A DNA stretch of 64,000 bases from Pedobacter schmidteae (GCF_900564155.1 NZ_LS999839.1:989097-1053096), one strand, 5' to 3'; positions 34,889 through 44,400 are shown, counted from the stretch's first letter. The notes: generated by a model not told the origin, from the sequence alone. Numbers and translations: made by a program.

Positions 34889-35578
34889 ATGAAAAAGTAT
34901 GTATTGATTTTTTTTCTTTCCATAGGGCTGGCAGCCATGCCAACCATGGAAAGCAAAGCGATTGTGTGGAAGGTGATAACCGCGGCAATCAAAAAGGTGT
35001 TACAGGCCATAGACCTGCAAATCCAGCGCCAGCAGAACAAAGTGATCTGGCTGCAAAACGCGCAGAAGACCCTTGAAAATGCCCTTTCTAAATTAAAGTT
35101 AAAAGAGATCGGCGAATGGACAGAAAAGCAGCGCAAAATCTACAAGGAATATTTTGACGAGCTGCACAAAGTAAAAACGCTGATCAGCTATTACCAGCGC
35201 ATCAAGGATATTACCAAGAAACAGGCGCAACTGGTTTCCGAATACAAACGTGCCTGGGCCATGATCCGCAGTGACAAACACTTTACGTTTGATGAAATAG
35301 CCGAAATGGGCCGGGTGTACGAAGGAATTTTGGAAGAAACGGTAAAAAACATCGACCAGCTATCGCTGGTAGTCAATTCCTTTATCACAACAATGAGTGA
35401 TGCGAAGCGGCTGGAGATCATTGCGAGTGTAGACAACAAGGTTGATGAGAACCTGGATGATCTGCGGCGGTTTAACAGTGAGAACGCCATTTTGAGTTTA
35501 AAACGAGCGCAATCCCAACATGAAATAGATGTGGTGAAAAAGATGTATGGTTTGACCGATCCCGTGTATGAATACTAA
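34889..35578 (+). CDS. TraI-like conjugal transfer protein (DUF4141 type)
   Basis: 229 residues with a signal peptide (about 1-24, MKKYVLIFFLSIGLAAMPTM). The mature part is helical and coiled-coil (QNKVIWLQNAQKTLENALSK; IKDITKKQAQLVSEYKRAWA), as in VirB5/TraI-type exported transfer proteins. It sits between traG and the traJ block, where TraI belongs. Exact family membership was not checked by search. Confidence 0.75.
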   Translation: MKKYVLIFFLSIGLAAMPTMESKAIVWKVITAAIKKVLQAIDLQIQRQQNKVIWLQNAQKTLENALSKLKLKEIGEWTEKQRKIYKEYFDELHKVKTLISYYQRIKDITKKQAQLVSEYKRAWAMIRSDKHFTFDEIAEMGRVYEGILEETVKNIDQLSLVVNSFITTMSDAKRLEIIASVDNKVDENLDDLRRFNSENAILSLKRAQSQHEIDVVKKMYGLTDPVYEY

Positions 35579-35582
35579 AGCT

Positions 35583-36215
35583 ATGCGTATGAAAAATTTG
35601 ATTTTGACCGTGTTTCTGTTCCTGGTCACCGGCCTGTGCCAAGCACAGGGCAAACAGGAAAAGATGCTGGCGCAGCAGATCGCGGCGCTGGAAGTGTACA
35701 AAGGGTATCTTAAAGTGGGTTATAACATCGTTAAAGGCGGCTGGAACCTTGTAAAAGATATAAAGAACGGTGATTTTTCCTTGCACCGGAATTATTTCAA
35801 CTCCCTTAAAGCGATCAATCCCCGCGTCAAAAAATATGCACGGGTTGCAGATGTGATCGCTTTACAGTTGTCCATTGTACAAAGTACCGCCAGGTACATT
35901 AAAGCGGCGCGTAAATCCAGTTACATCCATGCCGACGAAATGGGCTATTGCAAAAAAGTGTTTGACCGGTTGGTAGATAACTGCATCCAGGTGCTGGACG
36001 AACTCATTACCCTGACCAGCGACAACCAGTTGGAGCTGAAAGATGATGAGCGCATCAAGCGAATAGATTCCCTTTACCAGCAGACACTCGATGATTATAC
36101 CATCTGTACTGATTTTGGTAATGAGATGTTGTACCTGTCCAATGCACGCGCATTGGAACATTCGGATATAAAAAGTATTGATCTGAATTATGGATTAGAA
36201 AGGAAAATGCCATGA
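35583..36215 (+). CDS. Exported tra-operon protein, paralogue A
   Basis: Signal peptide (MRMKNLILTVFLFLVTGLCQ), then a helical mature part. The phrase GYNIVKGGWNLVKDIKNGDF is matched by GYEILSKGYNTVKDLTKGNF in the next gene, and ELKDDERIKRIDSLYQ by RMSDDERLAAIDRIFK, so the two are tandem paralogues. Three in-frame ATGs (35568, 35583, 35589) exist; 35583 gives the best signal peptide. Relatives are sometimes labelled TerB/tellurite-like in databases, but no evidence for that is visible. It is probably a periplasmic transfer component. Confidence 0.7.
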   Translation: MRMKNLILTVFLFLVTGLCQAQGKQEKMLAQQIAALEVYKGYLKVGYNIVKGGWNLVKDIKNGDFSLHRNYFNSLKAINPRVKKYARVADVIALQLSIVQSTARYIKAARKSSYIHADEMGYCKKVFDRLVDNCIQVLDELITLTSDNQLELKDDERIKRIDSLYQQTLDDYTICTDFGNEMLYLSNARALEHSDIKSIDLNYGLERKMP

Positions 36216-36832
36216 AAAAGTTTATTGTTTTTGTGATGCTGTGTTTTGCACTGCAAACCAGCGCCAGCGCACAGGTTAAGGAAGTGATACAACTGGCGCT
36301 CAACCTGGAGAAACTGGCCCAGTTAAAAAGTATTCTGACTTCGCTTAAAAAAGGTTACGAAATTTTAAGCAAGGGGTATAATACGGTTAAAGACCTTACC
36401 AAAGGCAACTTCAACGTTCATAAAACTTTTCTGGATGCGCTTATGGAAGTAAGCCCGGTGGTCAAGAAGTACCGTAAGGTTGCCATGATCGCGGATTACC
36501 AGGTTAAGCTGATCAATGAGCAGAAAGCTGCTTTAAAGCGGTTTCGCGGCAGTAAGTTCCTAAACCCCGAAGAAATCACCTATATCGCTGGCGTGTTCGA
36601 TAATGTGACCAAAAGCAGTATCAAGAACCTTGACGAGCTGATCCTGGTCATCACGGCGGGCAAGCTGCGCATGTCGGACGACGAGCGGCTTGCAGCGATT
36701 GACCGCATTTTTAAGGATGTAGAGGATAAGCTCATCTTCACACGCGATTTTAACGTGAGTGCCTCGATGCTGTCATTGACCAGGGAGCGGGAAATGAAGG
36801 ATATAAAAGGCGTGAAAATATTAACTGAATAA
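36212..36832 (+). CDS. Exported tra-operon protein, paralogue B
   Basis: 206 residues with a signal peptide (MKKFIVFVMLCFALQTSASA). The mature part is helical and homologous to the preceding gene (shared GY-x-VKD and DDER-x-IDxIF motifs). Its ATG overlaps the end of the preceding gene by four bases, implying coupled translation and perhaps a heteromeric complex. Role unknown; adjacency to TraJ suggests the periplasmic part of the channel. Confidence 0.7.
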   Translation: MKKFIVFVMLCFALQTSASAQVKEVIQLALNLEKLAQLKSILTSLKKGYEILSKGYNTVKDLTKGNFNVHKTFLDALMEVSPVVKKYRKVAMIADYQVKLINEQKAALKRFRGSKFLNPEEITYIAGVFDNVTKSSIKNLDELILVITAGKLRMSDDERLAAIDRIFKDVEDKLIFTRDFNVSASMLSLTREREMKDIKGVKILTE

Positions 36833-36846
36833 CATTAAAGCGAATA

Positions 36847-38037
36847 ATGATGAAAAGGAGTTTGTGTGTTGGAATTATAGTTTTAATTGTGTTGTGGCCT
36901 GCGGTGAGCATGGCCGGGCCTACTGCTGATAATATCAAAAGCCTGAACGAAGTATTGACCAAACTGTACACGGATATGTCCCCCCTCTTTAAGGGGCTTG
37001 TTAATGTAGGCAGGGGCATTGCGGGTTTCGCAGCACTTTTTTATATAGGTACACGTGTGGCGAAACATATCATGAATGCTGAACCAGTAGATTTCTATCC
37101 TTTATTCAGGCCCTTTGTACTGGGCTTCTGTATTGCGTTCTTCCCCCTAACAATGGATTTGATAAACGGCATCTTAAAACCAATGGAAACAGGCACAGAA
37201 AAAATGGTATATAATAGCGACAAAACTGTGGCTGCATTGCTGAAAGAGAAGGAACGTAAGATCAGGGAAACCGATAAATGGAAGATGTATGTGGGCATAG
37301 GTGGAAAAGGTGACAAAGACGCCTGGTACAAGTACACGTATGATAAAGACCCTGCTACAGAGGGTATGTTCGAGGGGATTGGCAACGATCTTTTATTTGC
37401 TGCGGAAAAGCAGGAGTATAAGTTTAAACAATCCGTAAAGGCATGGATGTCGGAAGTTTTGCAGGTGGTATTCCAGGCGGCAGCACTTTGTATCAATACG
37501 CTGCGCACCTTTCAAATGATCGTACTGGGCATCATTGGCCCCCTTGTTTTTGGAATGGCGGTTTTTGACGGCTTCCAGCATACGCTTACCAATTGGATTT
37601 CCAGGTATATCAACGTGTTTTTATGGCTTCCTGTTGCAAATATCTTCGGCAGCATCATTGGTAAGGTGCAGGAAAACATGTTGAAGATCGATTTGAGCCA
37701 GATGGCTGCATATGGCGATACCTTTTTCTCGCAGGCGGATACCGGGTACCTGATCTTTATGCTCATCGGTATCGTCGGTTATTTCACGGTGCCGAGCGTG
37801 AGCAATTTTATTGTAAATGCGGGTGGTGGAAATGCAATGCTACAAAAGATCACCAGTATGACCTCGCAGGCTACGCCTATGAGCATTGCCCGCGGTTCAA
37901 TAGATGCCAAAAAGAGCTATGACGACGGCCGTAAATATGATGCCGGCAGTGGTGTATGGGGAGCTATTGGCCGAATGGACGGCGGTGGAAAAGGTGGCGG
38001 CGCTTACCAGCATAGCAAGGTAAGCGGCAAGAGTTAA
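36847..38037 (+). CDS. traJ: TraJ, VirB6-like channel protein
   Basis: 396 residues with a signal peptide (about 1-24) and multiple membrane segments, including GIAGFAALFYIGTRVAKHIM, FVLGFCIAFFPLTMDLINGI and FQMIVLGIIGPLVFGMAVFD, then LWLPVANIFGSIIG. Ends in a Gly-rich tail (GGGKGGGAYQHSK). Family knowledge: TraJ of CTnDOT-type ICEs is the polytopic inner-membrane channel subunit. A second ATG follows the first directly. Confidence 0.9.
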   Translation: MMKRSLCVGIIVLIVLWPAVSMAGPTADNIKSLNEVLTKLYTDMSPLFKGLVNVGRGIAGFAALFYIGTRVAKHIMNAEPVDFYPLFRPFVLGFCIAFFPLTMDLINGILKPMETGTEKMVYNSDKTVAALLKEKERKIRETDKWKMYVGIGGKGDKDAWYKYTYDKDPATEGMFEGIGNDLLFAAEKQEYKFKQSVKAWMSEVLQVVFQAAALCINTLRTFQMIVLGIIGPLVFGMAVFDGFQHTLTNWISRYINVFLWLPVANIFGSIIGKVQENMLKIDLSQMAAYGDTFFSQADTGYLIFMLIGIVGYFTVPSVSNFIVNAGGGNAMLQKITSMTSQATPMSIARGSIDAKKSYDDGRKYDAGSGVWGAIGRMDGGGKGGGAYQHSKVSGKS

Positions 38038-38073
38038 CCGGGGATGAATTTGTGAATTGGAAAATGTGCAGTT

Positions 38074-38694
38074 ATGTTCAAAGTTGTAAAAGATATAGAT
38101 AGTGCATACCGCTATATGCGAACGCTAAGTATAATAGTGATAGCCGGGTTTGCTACGATCACCAGTGTGATCATTTATAAATGTTTCGAGCTTTCAAATT
38201 CTTCACAAGGAAGGATTTATGTGCTGGTCAACGGGAAAGCATTCGAAGCCTTTTCCTCATCGCGTAATGAGAATATCCCTATCGAGGCAAAGGATCATGT
38301 GGAAACCTTCCACCGTTTTTTCTTTACCTATAGCCCTGATGATAAAGCGATCAAGAGCAATATCGGCAGGGCACTGTACCTGGCCGATAACTCCGCTAAG
38401 AAACAGTACGATGACCTGCGGGAAAGCAATTATTATACTTCTATCATTAGCGGGAATGTTAACCAGACAATTAGCATTGATTCTACTAAGGTGGATGTTA
38501 GCCATTACCCTTATGTGTTCAGGTTCTATGGCAAACAGGAATTGACGCGGCCTACCAGTATTGTTGTCCGCAGGCTTGTTACCGAAGGGTATCTACGGAA
38601 TGTGACCAGGAGCGATAACAACAGCCATGGCTTTTTAATTGAGAGATGGAAAATCGTTGATAACGCCGATATATCGGTAGAAAACAGGAACTAA
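38074..38694 (+). CDS. traK: TraK, VirB8-like
   Basis: 206 residues: a short cytoplasmic head, one membrane segment (about 18-38, TLSIIVIAGFATITSVIIYK), and a periplasmic domain with FHRFFFTYSPDDKAIKSNIG and YYTSIISGNVNQTISIDS, typical of TraK. It is a core scaffold of the channel, and its stop overlaps the ATG of the next gene by one base. Confidence 0.9.
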   Translation: MFKVVKDIDSAYRYMRTLSIIVIAGFATITSVIIYKCFELSNSSQGRIYVLVNGKAFEAFSSSRNENIPIEAKDHVETFHRFFFTYSPDDKAIKSNIGRALYLADNSAKKQYDDLRESNYYTSIISGNVNQTISIDSTKVDVSHYPYVFRFYGKQELTRPTSIVVRRLVTEGYLRNVTRSDNNSHGFLIERWKIVDNADISVENRN

Positions 38695-39026
38695 TGAAAA
38701 AGAGAGTGAGAGCGAGAGCGAGAGCGGGAGAGCGCAGGAAAGAATTAAGTGAAAACTACGAACGGGCGGCAGGTTATATTTCGCAGAAAATCCTGCTTGC
38801 GCAAAGGCGTTGGGCGAATGCCATGCATTCGGTATTTGTACGTCTTAGCCTGCGGCAACAAAAGCTCATTTTTTTGAGCATCGGAATTTTGATTGCGGTG
38901 TATTGTGGCAAGCTAATTTATGATGGACTGGCCGGGGACGGCAGATTGATGGAAGCACCAGCAAGCATAAAAATACCAGTGATGCCGGGCAGATCGGTGC
39001 CCGACACAATAGACAAAAAGAGATAA
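38694..39026 (+). CDS. TraL-like single-pass protein (DUF3989 position)
   Basis: 110 residues. A strongly basic N-terminus (KKRVRARARAGERRKE), then one hydrophobic segment (about 60-76, LIFLSIGILIAVYCGKLI) and a short outer tail. Located exactly between traK and traM, as TraL is in Bacteroidetes ICEs; the sequence alone is too short to be decisive. Overlaps traK by one base. Confidence 0.7.
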   Translation: MKKRVRARARAGERRKELSENYERAAGYISQKILLAQRRWANAMHSVFVRLSLRQQKLIFLSIGILIAVYCGKLIYDGLAGDGRLMEAPASIKIPVMPGRSVPDTIDKKR

Positions 39027-39072
39027 ACAGCGCATGCTGTTTGCGATTTAACGAAAATAAAACCTAGTGAAG

Positions 39073-40335
39073 ATGAAAAGTGAAAATGTAAAGGTTGAAA
39101 AAAGAAGGAAGTTTCTCCTTGTTCTACCATTAATCGTGATCCCGTTCCTTGCCGCTATATTTTACAGCTTTAAGGAAGATGAAGGGACTGCAAACCCGCT
39201 GCAAGAAGCAGCGGTTAAAGGGCTGCAAGCCGGTTTACCGGATGCGAATGTAAAAAAGGAGCCGGAAAATAAACTCTCCTATTATGAAGCTGCGGAGCAG
39301 GATTCAGCGAAGCGGAGCGAGCAGATGCGCAATGACCCATACTTTCAAAATGCGTATGCGTACCAGCCGCCCGGCACGATGCCCCCGGCGAGTGCATACG
39401 GGCCAAATTACGGCGCTGGTTACAATCCAGGGCCATATATGCCGGAAGCGAGAGAAAACGCTGTTTACAGCCGTTTGAACGCGCTAAATGCTACACTGAA
39501 CCAACCGGCACCCATGCCACCGGCAAATAATCCTTACCCTGCAAACGAAAGTGAGCCGATGAACGGTGAGGTTGACCGCCTGGAGAAAATGATGAAAATG
39601 ATGTCGTCGGGTGCGGGCGAAGAAGACCCGGAAATGAAAAACATTGACGGGATGCTGGATAAGCTGCTGGATATACAAAACCCGGCACGGGTGCAGGAGC
39701 GGATGCGCAAAAACTCTAAAGAAAGCCGGGGCCAGGTTTTCCAGGTCACCGGCGAAACCCCCAAGCGGGAAATTACCGCGCTGTACAACGATACCGAGAA
39801 GATCAGTAAACACAGCAATGGATTCTTTGCGTTCGAGAACAGCAAACAGGAGCAGGAAACACCGGCAGGTACGATAAAGGCTGTTGTACATCAAAACCAG
39901 ACCATTGTAGCCGGGGCGGTCATTAAGCTGCGCTTATTGAATGACATCTACGTAAATGGCTTTAAAATCCCCAAGGATAACTTTTTGTACGGCCTTGCGA
40001 GCCTTGATGGCGAGCGGCTGAACATTGGCATCTCCAACATCCAGTACCAGGACATCATTTTCCCTGTACAGCTTACCGTTTATGATATGGACGGGCTAAA
40101 TGGTATCCACATCCCCGGAGCAATATCGCGGGAGATCAGCAAGCAAGGCGGATCCGACGCGATCAGCTCCATCGGCCTTTCTGGTTTAGACCCCAGCATC
40201 GGCGCGCAGGCCGCCACCGCGGGTATCGAAATCACAAAAAACCTTATTGGCAGGAAAGTAAAAATGGTACGTGTAACCGTTAAAGCCGGGTACCAGGTAT
40301 TGCTGCGCGATGAAAATTCAAAGGAAAAGAAATAA
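39073..40335 (+). CDS. traM: TraM, VirB10-like
   Basis: 420 residues from the ATG at 39073 (a GTG two codons upstream also starts the frame). One membrane segment near the N-terminus (RKFLLVLPLIVIPFLAAIFY), then a proline/tyrosine-rich spacer (about 85-160), then a C-terminal domain with TIKAVVHQNQTIVAGAVIKL, then ISNIQYQDIIFPVQLTVYDM. It spans both membranes and links TraG-driven energy to the outer-membrane pore. Confidence 0.9.
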   Translation: MKSENVKVEKRRKFLLVLPLIVIPFLAAIFYSFKEDEGTANPLQEAAVKGLQAGLPDANVKKEPENKLSYYEAAEQDSAKRSEQMRNDPYFQNAYAYQPPGTMPPASAYGPNYGAGYNPGPYMPEARENAVYSRLNALNATLNQPAPMPPANNPYPANESEPMNGEVDRLEKMMKMMSSGAGEEDPEMKNIDGMLDKLLDIQNPARVQERMRKNSKESRGQVFQVTGETPKREITALYNDTEKISKHSNGFFAFENSKQEQETPAGTIKAVVHQNQTIVAGAVIKLRLLNDIYVNGFKIPKDNFLYGLASLDGERLNIGISNIQYQDIIFPVQLTVYDMDGLNGIHIPGAISREISKQGGSDAISSIGLSGLDPSIGAQAATAGIEITKNLIGRKVKMVRVTVKAGYQVLLRDENSKEKK

Positions 40336-40351
40336 TTAAAAACAGAGTAAC

Positions 40352-41197
40352 ATGAAATTGAAGAGAATGAGTATTGTGATGATGGTAATCATGTTCATCA
40401 CATGTGTAGGCGCGAATGCGCAGAACCTTTCAACGCAGATCAGGTCAAGCGTTATCCCGTTGCACCTGGGCGTTTCCCACAACAAGACGACAAATTTGAT
40501 TTTCCCGTTCAGCATCAAGAGCATTGACCGCGGGAGCAGGGAATTACTGGCGCAGCAGGCCGCCGGGGTTGAAAACATCCTGCAAGTAAAGGCAGCTACG
40601 GATAAGTTCCAGGAAACAAACCTGACGGTTATCACCAGCGACGGTGCCCTATATTCTTTTTTGATCAGCTATAAATCCGACCCTACAGTTATTAACCTGT
40701 CGCTGGCCCTTTCTTCCGCGCAGCAGCAGGTGGTTGGCATTTTGCAATCCAACAATGATAACGAGGCAAAGATGATCAGTAACAGTGCGGAGATTGCTAC
40801 ACGCAAGGCTGTAATAAAAAACGCTTACGCCAGAAAATACGATGTAGCCTTTAAGCTGACCGGCCTTTACATCCAGAACGATATTTTGTATTTCCAGATC
40901 GAGGTTGACAATTCCAGTAGTATTGGCTATGATATTGAGCAATTGAGGTTTTACACTGCGGACAAGAAAAGGTCAAAGCGCACCTCCAGCCAGGAAATTG
41001 AAATTAAACCGGTATATGTATTTAACCCGACCTCGCGTGTCGAGGCATTTTCCAAAAATGTGGTAGTGTATGCGGTAAAGAAATTCACTATCCAGGATCG
41101 AAAAAAACTGATCCTGGAACTACAGGAAAAAAATGGGGGCCGACACCTGAACATTGAGCTTTCCAATAAGCGCATCGTGAAATCATTGATTATTTAA
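40352..41197 (+). CDS. traN: TraN, VirB9-like
   Basis: 281 residues with a signal peptide (about 1-24). The mature region begins with VIPLHLGVSHNKTTNLIFPF and continues with SIKSIDRGSRELLAQQAAGV, the usual TraN N-domain, followed by a beta-rich C-domain. It is the outer-membrane-associated pore partner of TraM, 17 bases downstream of it. Confidence 0.9.
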   Translation: MKLKRMSIVMMVIMFITCVGANAQNLSTQIRSSVIPLHLGVSHNKTTNLIFPFSIKSIDRGSRELLAQQAAGVENILQVKAATDKFQETNLTVITSDGALYSFLISYKSDPTVINLSLALSSAQQQVVGILQSNNDNEAKMISNSAEIATRKAVIKNAYARKYDVAFKLTGLYIQNDILYFQIEVDNSSSIGYDIEQLRFYTADKKRSKRTSSQEIEIKPVYVFNPTSRVEAFSKNVVVYAVKKFTIQDRKKLILELQEKNGGRHLNIELSNKRIVKSLII

Positions 41198-41213
41198 CCC
41201 AAATCCAACAATC

Positions 41214-42302
41214 ATGGAAAATCGAAAAGACAACTATACGTACCTAAAAGATCAAATTAAGCATTCCGGCTTTGGTAATGATCTTGACTTTGGTTTGATG
41301 GAAGCGCTAAAGAAAGGCGAAGAACAATTTACATTAAAGGCCCCTATTAAAGAATATAAAGGTAAAGAAGCAACCGCTGTTTTACATTTCGAGAAAGCAA
41401 ACGATAAAGACATCTATTACTTTAATAAGGTGGAAGTTAGTTTAGGTGATAAAAGCAACACCTTTAATGTATACAAAGCCTACGTTGAACGCGATCTAAA
41501 CCTGTACGGTTCAACAAACTATGTCTATTCCGAATGTCTGAATATGCTTGAAGGGCGTTCCGCGCTGAAAATCGTTTATGATGCTAAGGAGAAAACATAC
41601 AAAAATCTATGGGTAAAGTTAAAACTGGATGCAGAAAAGGATAAATACGGTAACTATCCGAGAGAGTTTTTTAAAGCATTTGATATTAAATCCAAGATAG
41701 CCAATCTACCACTTGCTAATATTACCGATGAAAGTCGGGATAAAATGATCAAGCGGCTTGCCAAAGGAGATGTAGTAATCGCGGATTACAAATCTGGAGA
41801 GGAAACCTATAAAGTATCATTTGTTGCTACACCAGAATTTAAAACGATTAAGATGGAAATCGTTGATGACCGTTTGCAAAAGGTTATTGAAAATGGGCCT
41901 GTAGAAAGGCAGGATAATGTTGCTGCGGAGCAAACACCAAGCGAAACAACATTAAGCGGGCCTCAAGTACCTGAAACCATTCAAAAGGAAACAGAAGCTA
42001 GCGTTAACACTGAACCACCGCCTTTAGAAAATACACCGGTTACGCCTGACCAACTGCCGGGCAAAACAGAAGCTAAGGAGCAACATGATCCGCAAAATAC
42101 ATTGCAAGAGATCCAGGCTGGTGTTAAGATAACAACTCCTACGGTGGCCCCCGTGCAGGATGCAAATCCTGCAAAAAATGCAGCAAAGCAAAGCAACAGC
42201 GTAGCCGGTGAGAAAAAAGTTTCAACTGCGCAGGCTTCAAAATCGAATACCGCTGTAAAAAAAAACAATAGGCAAACGAAAAGATCACGAATGAAAATGT
42301 AA
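41214..42302 (+). CDS. Hypothetical protein downstream of traN
   Basis: 362 residues without a signal peptide. The first 230 are a folded domain (FGLMEALKKGEEQFTLKAPI; AVLHFEKANDKDIYYFNKVE). The rest is a disordered Glu/Pro/Thr-rich tail, ending in a basic patch (KKNNRQTKRSRMKM). Comparable proteins often follow TraN in Pedobacter-type ICEs (DUF3945/DUF4099 style), but I cannot name this one. Probably cytoplasmic. Confidence 0.6.
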   Translation: MENRKDNYTYLKDQIKHSGFGNDLDFGLMEALKKGEEQFTLKAPIKEYKGKEATAVLHFEKANDKDIYYFNKVEVSLGDKSNTFNVYKAYVERDLNLYGSTNYVYSECLNMLEGRSALKIVYDAKEKTYKNLWVKLKLDAEKDKYGNYPREFFKAFDIKSKIANLPLANITDESRDKMIKRLAKGDVVIADYKSGEETYKVSFVATPEFKTIKMEIVDDRLQKVIENGPVERQDNVAAEQTPSETTLSGPQVPETIQKETEASVNTEPPPLENTPVTPDQLPGKTEAKEQHDPQNTLQEIQAGVKITTPTVAPVQDANPAKNAAKQSNSVAGEKKVSTAQASKSNTAVKKNNRQTKRSRMKM

Positions 42303-42321
42303 TGCTTAAAACCTGATTACA

Positions 42322-43335
42322 ATGGAAGAGGAACAAATTTTCAGGGACATTGAGAAGTTTGAGAACCAGGAAAAACGTGTAAACGGTTTATTTGGAGATG
42401 ACCGTAATACGGCAGAAAACGAACGTGAGCGCATGCGATTTTATGATAAGCTGAACCGCAAATATGGCAATAGCCCTTCGGAAGCTGTGCAGCGTATGCT
42501 GCGCAAAGCCAACCATAAAAATCGCGAACTCCGCAGGAACAGGATTAAAAATCCTATCCTGCGGCTGTTTTATGCCGTTTTTAAAAAGGCACAGAATTTT
42601 GCTCTAGTCCGTATGGATGCCAGAAAGCAGGAAAGAAATATTCAAAATATGATGCTTGCCATAGCAAACATGGGTATTGACATCAGCGATGCAGAAATAC
42701 GCAGTAAGATGATTCAGGATGCTGATAAAATGAGGTTGACCAGAACTGAACAAATTGACCAGGATCGGCGGCTTGATGTGCGTATCGACGCACAAAAGAC
42801 CGACAATGGCTACACGGCGGAAGAATACAAGGCCAGCATCGTAGATACCCGCGAAGGCAACGTGAAATCTGTGTTGCTTTCCCCGCGAAATAATACGCTT
42901 GTACCGCCGAAAATGGCGCAGCGGCTTTTGGAAGGCGGCACTGTGCTGCATAAAAAGCACAATGGCGACCCTATCTGGCTGACTTGTGACTTTAATGATA
43001 AAGATGCCAAGGGCAACATCAAAGTGAAGTCGTATGCATATGATAGTATGAACCTGCAAAACGAGCTGGACAAATGTGCCGCTTGTAAAAAACTGACCGA
43101 AGGTGAAAAACGTCAACTGATCGACAAGCTAGAAAACGGTGAGCGGCCAAGTATCCCTGTAGGGAAAGACAAACGAGTGTACCTGCAAGCGAAGCCACAC
43201 AATGGCGTACAGGTTTATGAGGACAAGCAGTGTAAACAAAAGTTAGACCCGGTAACGCTACAGCGTAAATATGAAGCTAAACTTACGGTAGCTAAAAGCG
43301 AGCGCGTCATACCTAAAGTAAAAGCTAGACGATGA
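42322..43335 (+). CDS. Hypothetical DUF3945-like protein
   Basis: 337 residues, highly charged. An N-terminal helical region (MRFYDKLNRKYGNSPSEAVQ; KNRELRRNRIKNPILRLFYA), then a part with KASIVDTREGNVKSVLLSPR, LLEGGTVLHKKHNGDPIWLT and LIDKLENGERPSIPVGKDKR. The latter matches the DUF3945-type repeat seen in Bacteroidetes ICE proteins (unit: ...L..G..V......G...). Soluble, no signal. Overlaps the next gene by four bases. Confidence 0.6.
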   Translation: MEEEQIFRDIEKFENQEKRVNGLFGDDRNTAENERERMRFYDKLNRKYGNSPSEAVQRMLRKANHKNRELRRNRIKNPILRLFYAVFKKAQNFALVRMDARKQERNIQNMMLAIANMGIDISDAEIRSKMIQDADKMRLTRTEQIDQDRRLDVRIDAQKTDNGYTAEEYKASIVDTREGNVKSVLLSPRNNTLVPPKMAQRLLEGGTVLHKKHNGDPIWLTCDFNDKDAKGNIKVKSYAYDSMNLQNELDKCAACKKLTEGEKRQLIDKLENGERPSIPVGKDKRVYLQAKPHNGVQVYEDKQCKQKLDPVTLQRKYEAKLTVAKSERVIPKVKARR

Positions 43336-43634
43336 TGGAAAAGGAAATGCTAGATATTTTGAGGCTATTCTACCAGAAGAGCCAACAGGACTGCCGGTTA
43401 AACAAAGCGCACCTGGCATTGTTTCTAAGCCTTTTCCTGTACTGGGAAAGTGCCGGGTTTCCGCAGAAGATAAACGTGTTCAGCAACCAGATGATGCCCC
43501 TTGCCAAAATCTCCAGCACAGCTACCTATAATAAACTTATCCGGCAACTGGATGAATACGGGTATATCAGGTATATGCCCTCTCACTACAAAAAACGCGG
43601 TAGCGAAATTGCATTTAATACAAAAGGCTCCTGA
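43332..43634 (+). CDS. Small winged-helix-like protein, last gene of the tra operon
   Basis: 100 residues. After a helical start, NVFSNQMMPLAKISSTATYN and KLIRQLDEYGYIRYMPSHYK form a helix-turn-helix followed by a wing with a tyrosine- and lysine-rich end, similar to the N-terminal winged helix of plasmid replication or ICE regulators. It overlaps the preceding gene by four bases, and its stop codon lies in the loop of the terminator at 43620-43649. A DNA-binding role is inferred. Confidence 0.65.
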   Translation: MMEKEMLDILRLFYQKSQQDCRLNKAHLALFLSLFLYWESAGFPQKINVFSNQMMPLAKISSTATYNKLIRQLDEYGYIRYMPSHYKKRGSEIAFNTKGS

Positions 43635-43649
43635 AAGGGAGCCTTTTGT
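43620..43649 (+). terminator. Terminator of the tra operon
   Basis: ACAAAAGGCTCC pairs with GGGAGCCTTTTGT (12 bp, about 5-base loop holding the stop codon of the preceding gene), followed by AT-rich sequence. It closes the roughly 14-kb transfer operon. Confidence 0.85.
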
Positions 43650-44019
43650 ATTTACAAGAAAAACCGTAAACAAAAATACCAGCGATTAGTAATGATTTTA
43701 TGCATGAATATTTACGTATTACATAGGAAAAAGTTTCTCCTGTTTAGGAGAAATAGAATCCTGCTAATGAGAACTGCAATATGTTAGCAGTCCTATATTT
43801 TTTTCGGGATTTTTTTTGACTGCATTCAAATTACAATTGTGCTATTCTAATTTGCATGGTATAAAGGACACGATATTAAACCATATAAATTGAGATAACA
43901 TTAAAGCACGAAAGGTAAATCACAATAACTCATTTTCCCCAATAGAAAATTATTACTGCTCTTTGACACCAAAGATATAGTAATAGGCCCTATCATAATA
44001 GGATCAAAAACAGATTAAC
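43650..44019. other. AT-rich gap between the ICE transfer operon and the peptide array
   Basis: No coding frame. Contains a CTGCTAA...TTAGCAG pair (7-bp arms, 16-base spacing) followed by T-runs near 43790-43820, and a T/A-rich stretch up to the first peptide gene. This is where a right ICE end might lie, but I find no repeat of the tRNA-like remnant at 6578-6600. Confidence 0.4.
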
Positions 44020-44400
44020 ATGAGAAAATTACTTTTGTACTTAACACTTGTCTTCGCGGTAAGCTTAAATACTACCCAAGCTAGAGGATTGCAAGGTTGT
44101 ATGGTAACGATCTTCGTATTTAACGGGAGCCCCGGTCAAGAATATGACCCAACACAATACCAACAGGTTTCTACAGCACCAAACTGTCCATCCTACGGAA
44201 AATTGTGCGCAATCTTGGTGCCCGGTCGCTTTATATACACATCTATAGAAGTATATACTTTAGGTTTGCCACCTACATATATTGGAAGGCCCAAAGTTGA
44301 TGCTCTTCCATTAATGAATAAAATTAATCTAGCGTTGGCCACGTTCGGAGAGGTTACAACCCCAGATTCAGATTGTGTAACAATTCTTGAAAAATTTTAA
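44020..44400 (+). CDS. Small exported CX6C protein, copy 1 (divergent)
   Basis: 126 residues with a signal peptide (about 1-21, MRKLLLYLTLVFAVSLNTTQ). The mature part shares the family plan: variable head ending in YDPTQYQQV, the pair C56...C63 (CPSYGKLC), and a later YIGRPKVD segment with an FGEVTTP phrase. Unlike most copies it has extra cysteines (C27 and C119). The tail lacks the GRTIIERN end of later copies. Probably exported across the inner membrane; function unknown. Confidence 0.75.
   Translation: MRKLLLYLTLVFAVSLNTTQARGLQGCMVTIFVFNGSPGQEYDPTQYQQVSTAPNCPSYGKLCAILVPGRFIYTSIEVYTLGLPPTYIGRPKVDALPLMNKINLALATFGEVTTPDSDCVTILEKF

Noticed and set aside
35583..36832. Tellurite resistance (TerB) proteins
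   Set aside because: The genes lie inside the tra operon with signal peptides and no TerB metal-binding residues that I can see.
43650..44019. Right ICE attachment site
   Set aside because: No copy of the left tRNA-like sequence and no integrase-side repeat could be matched.
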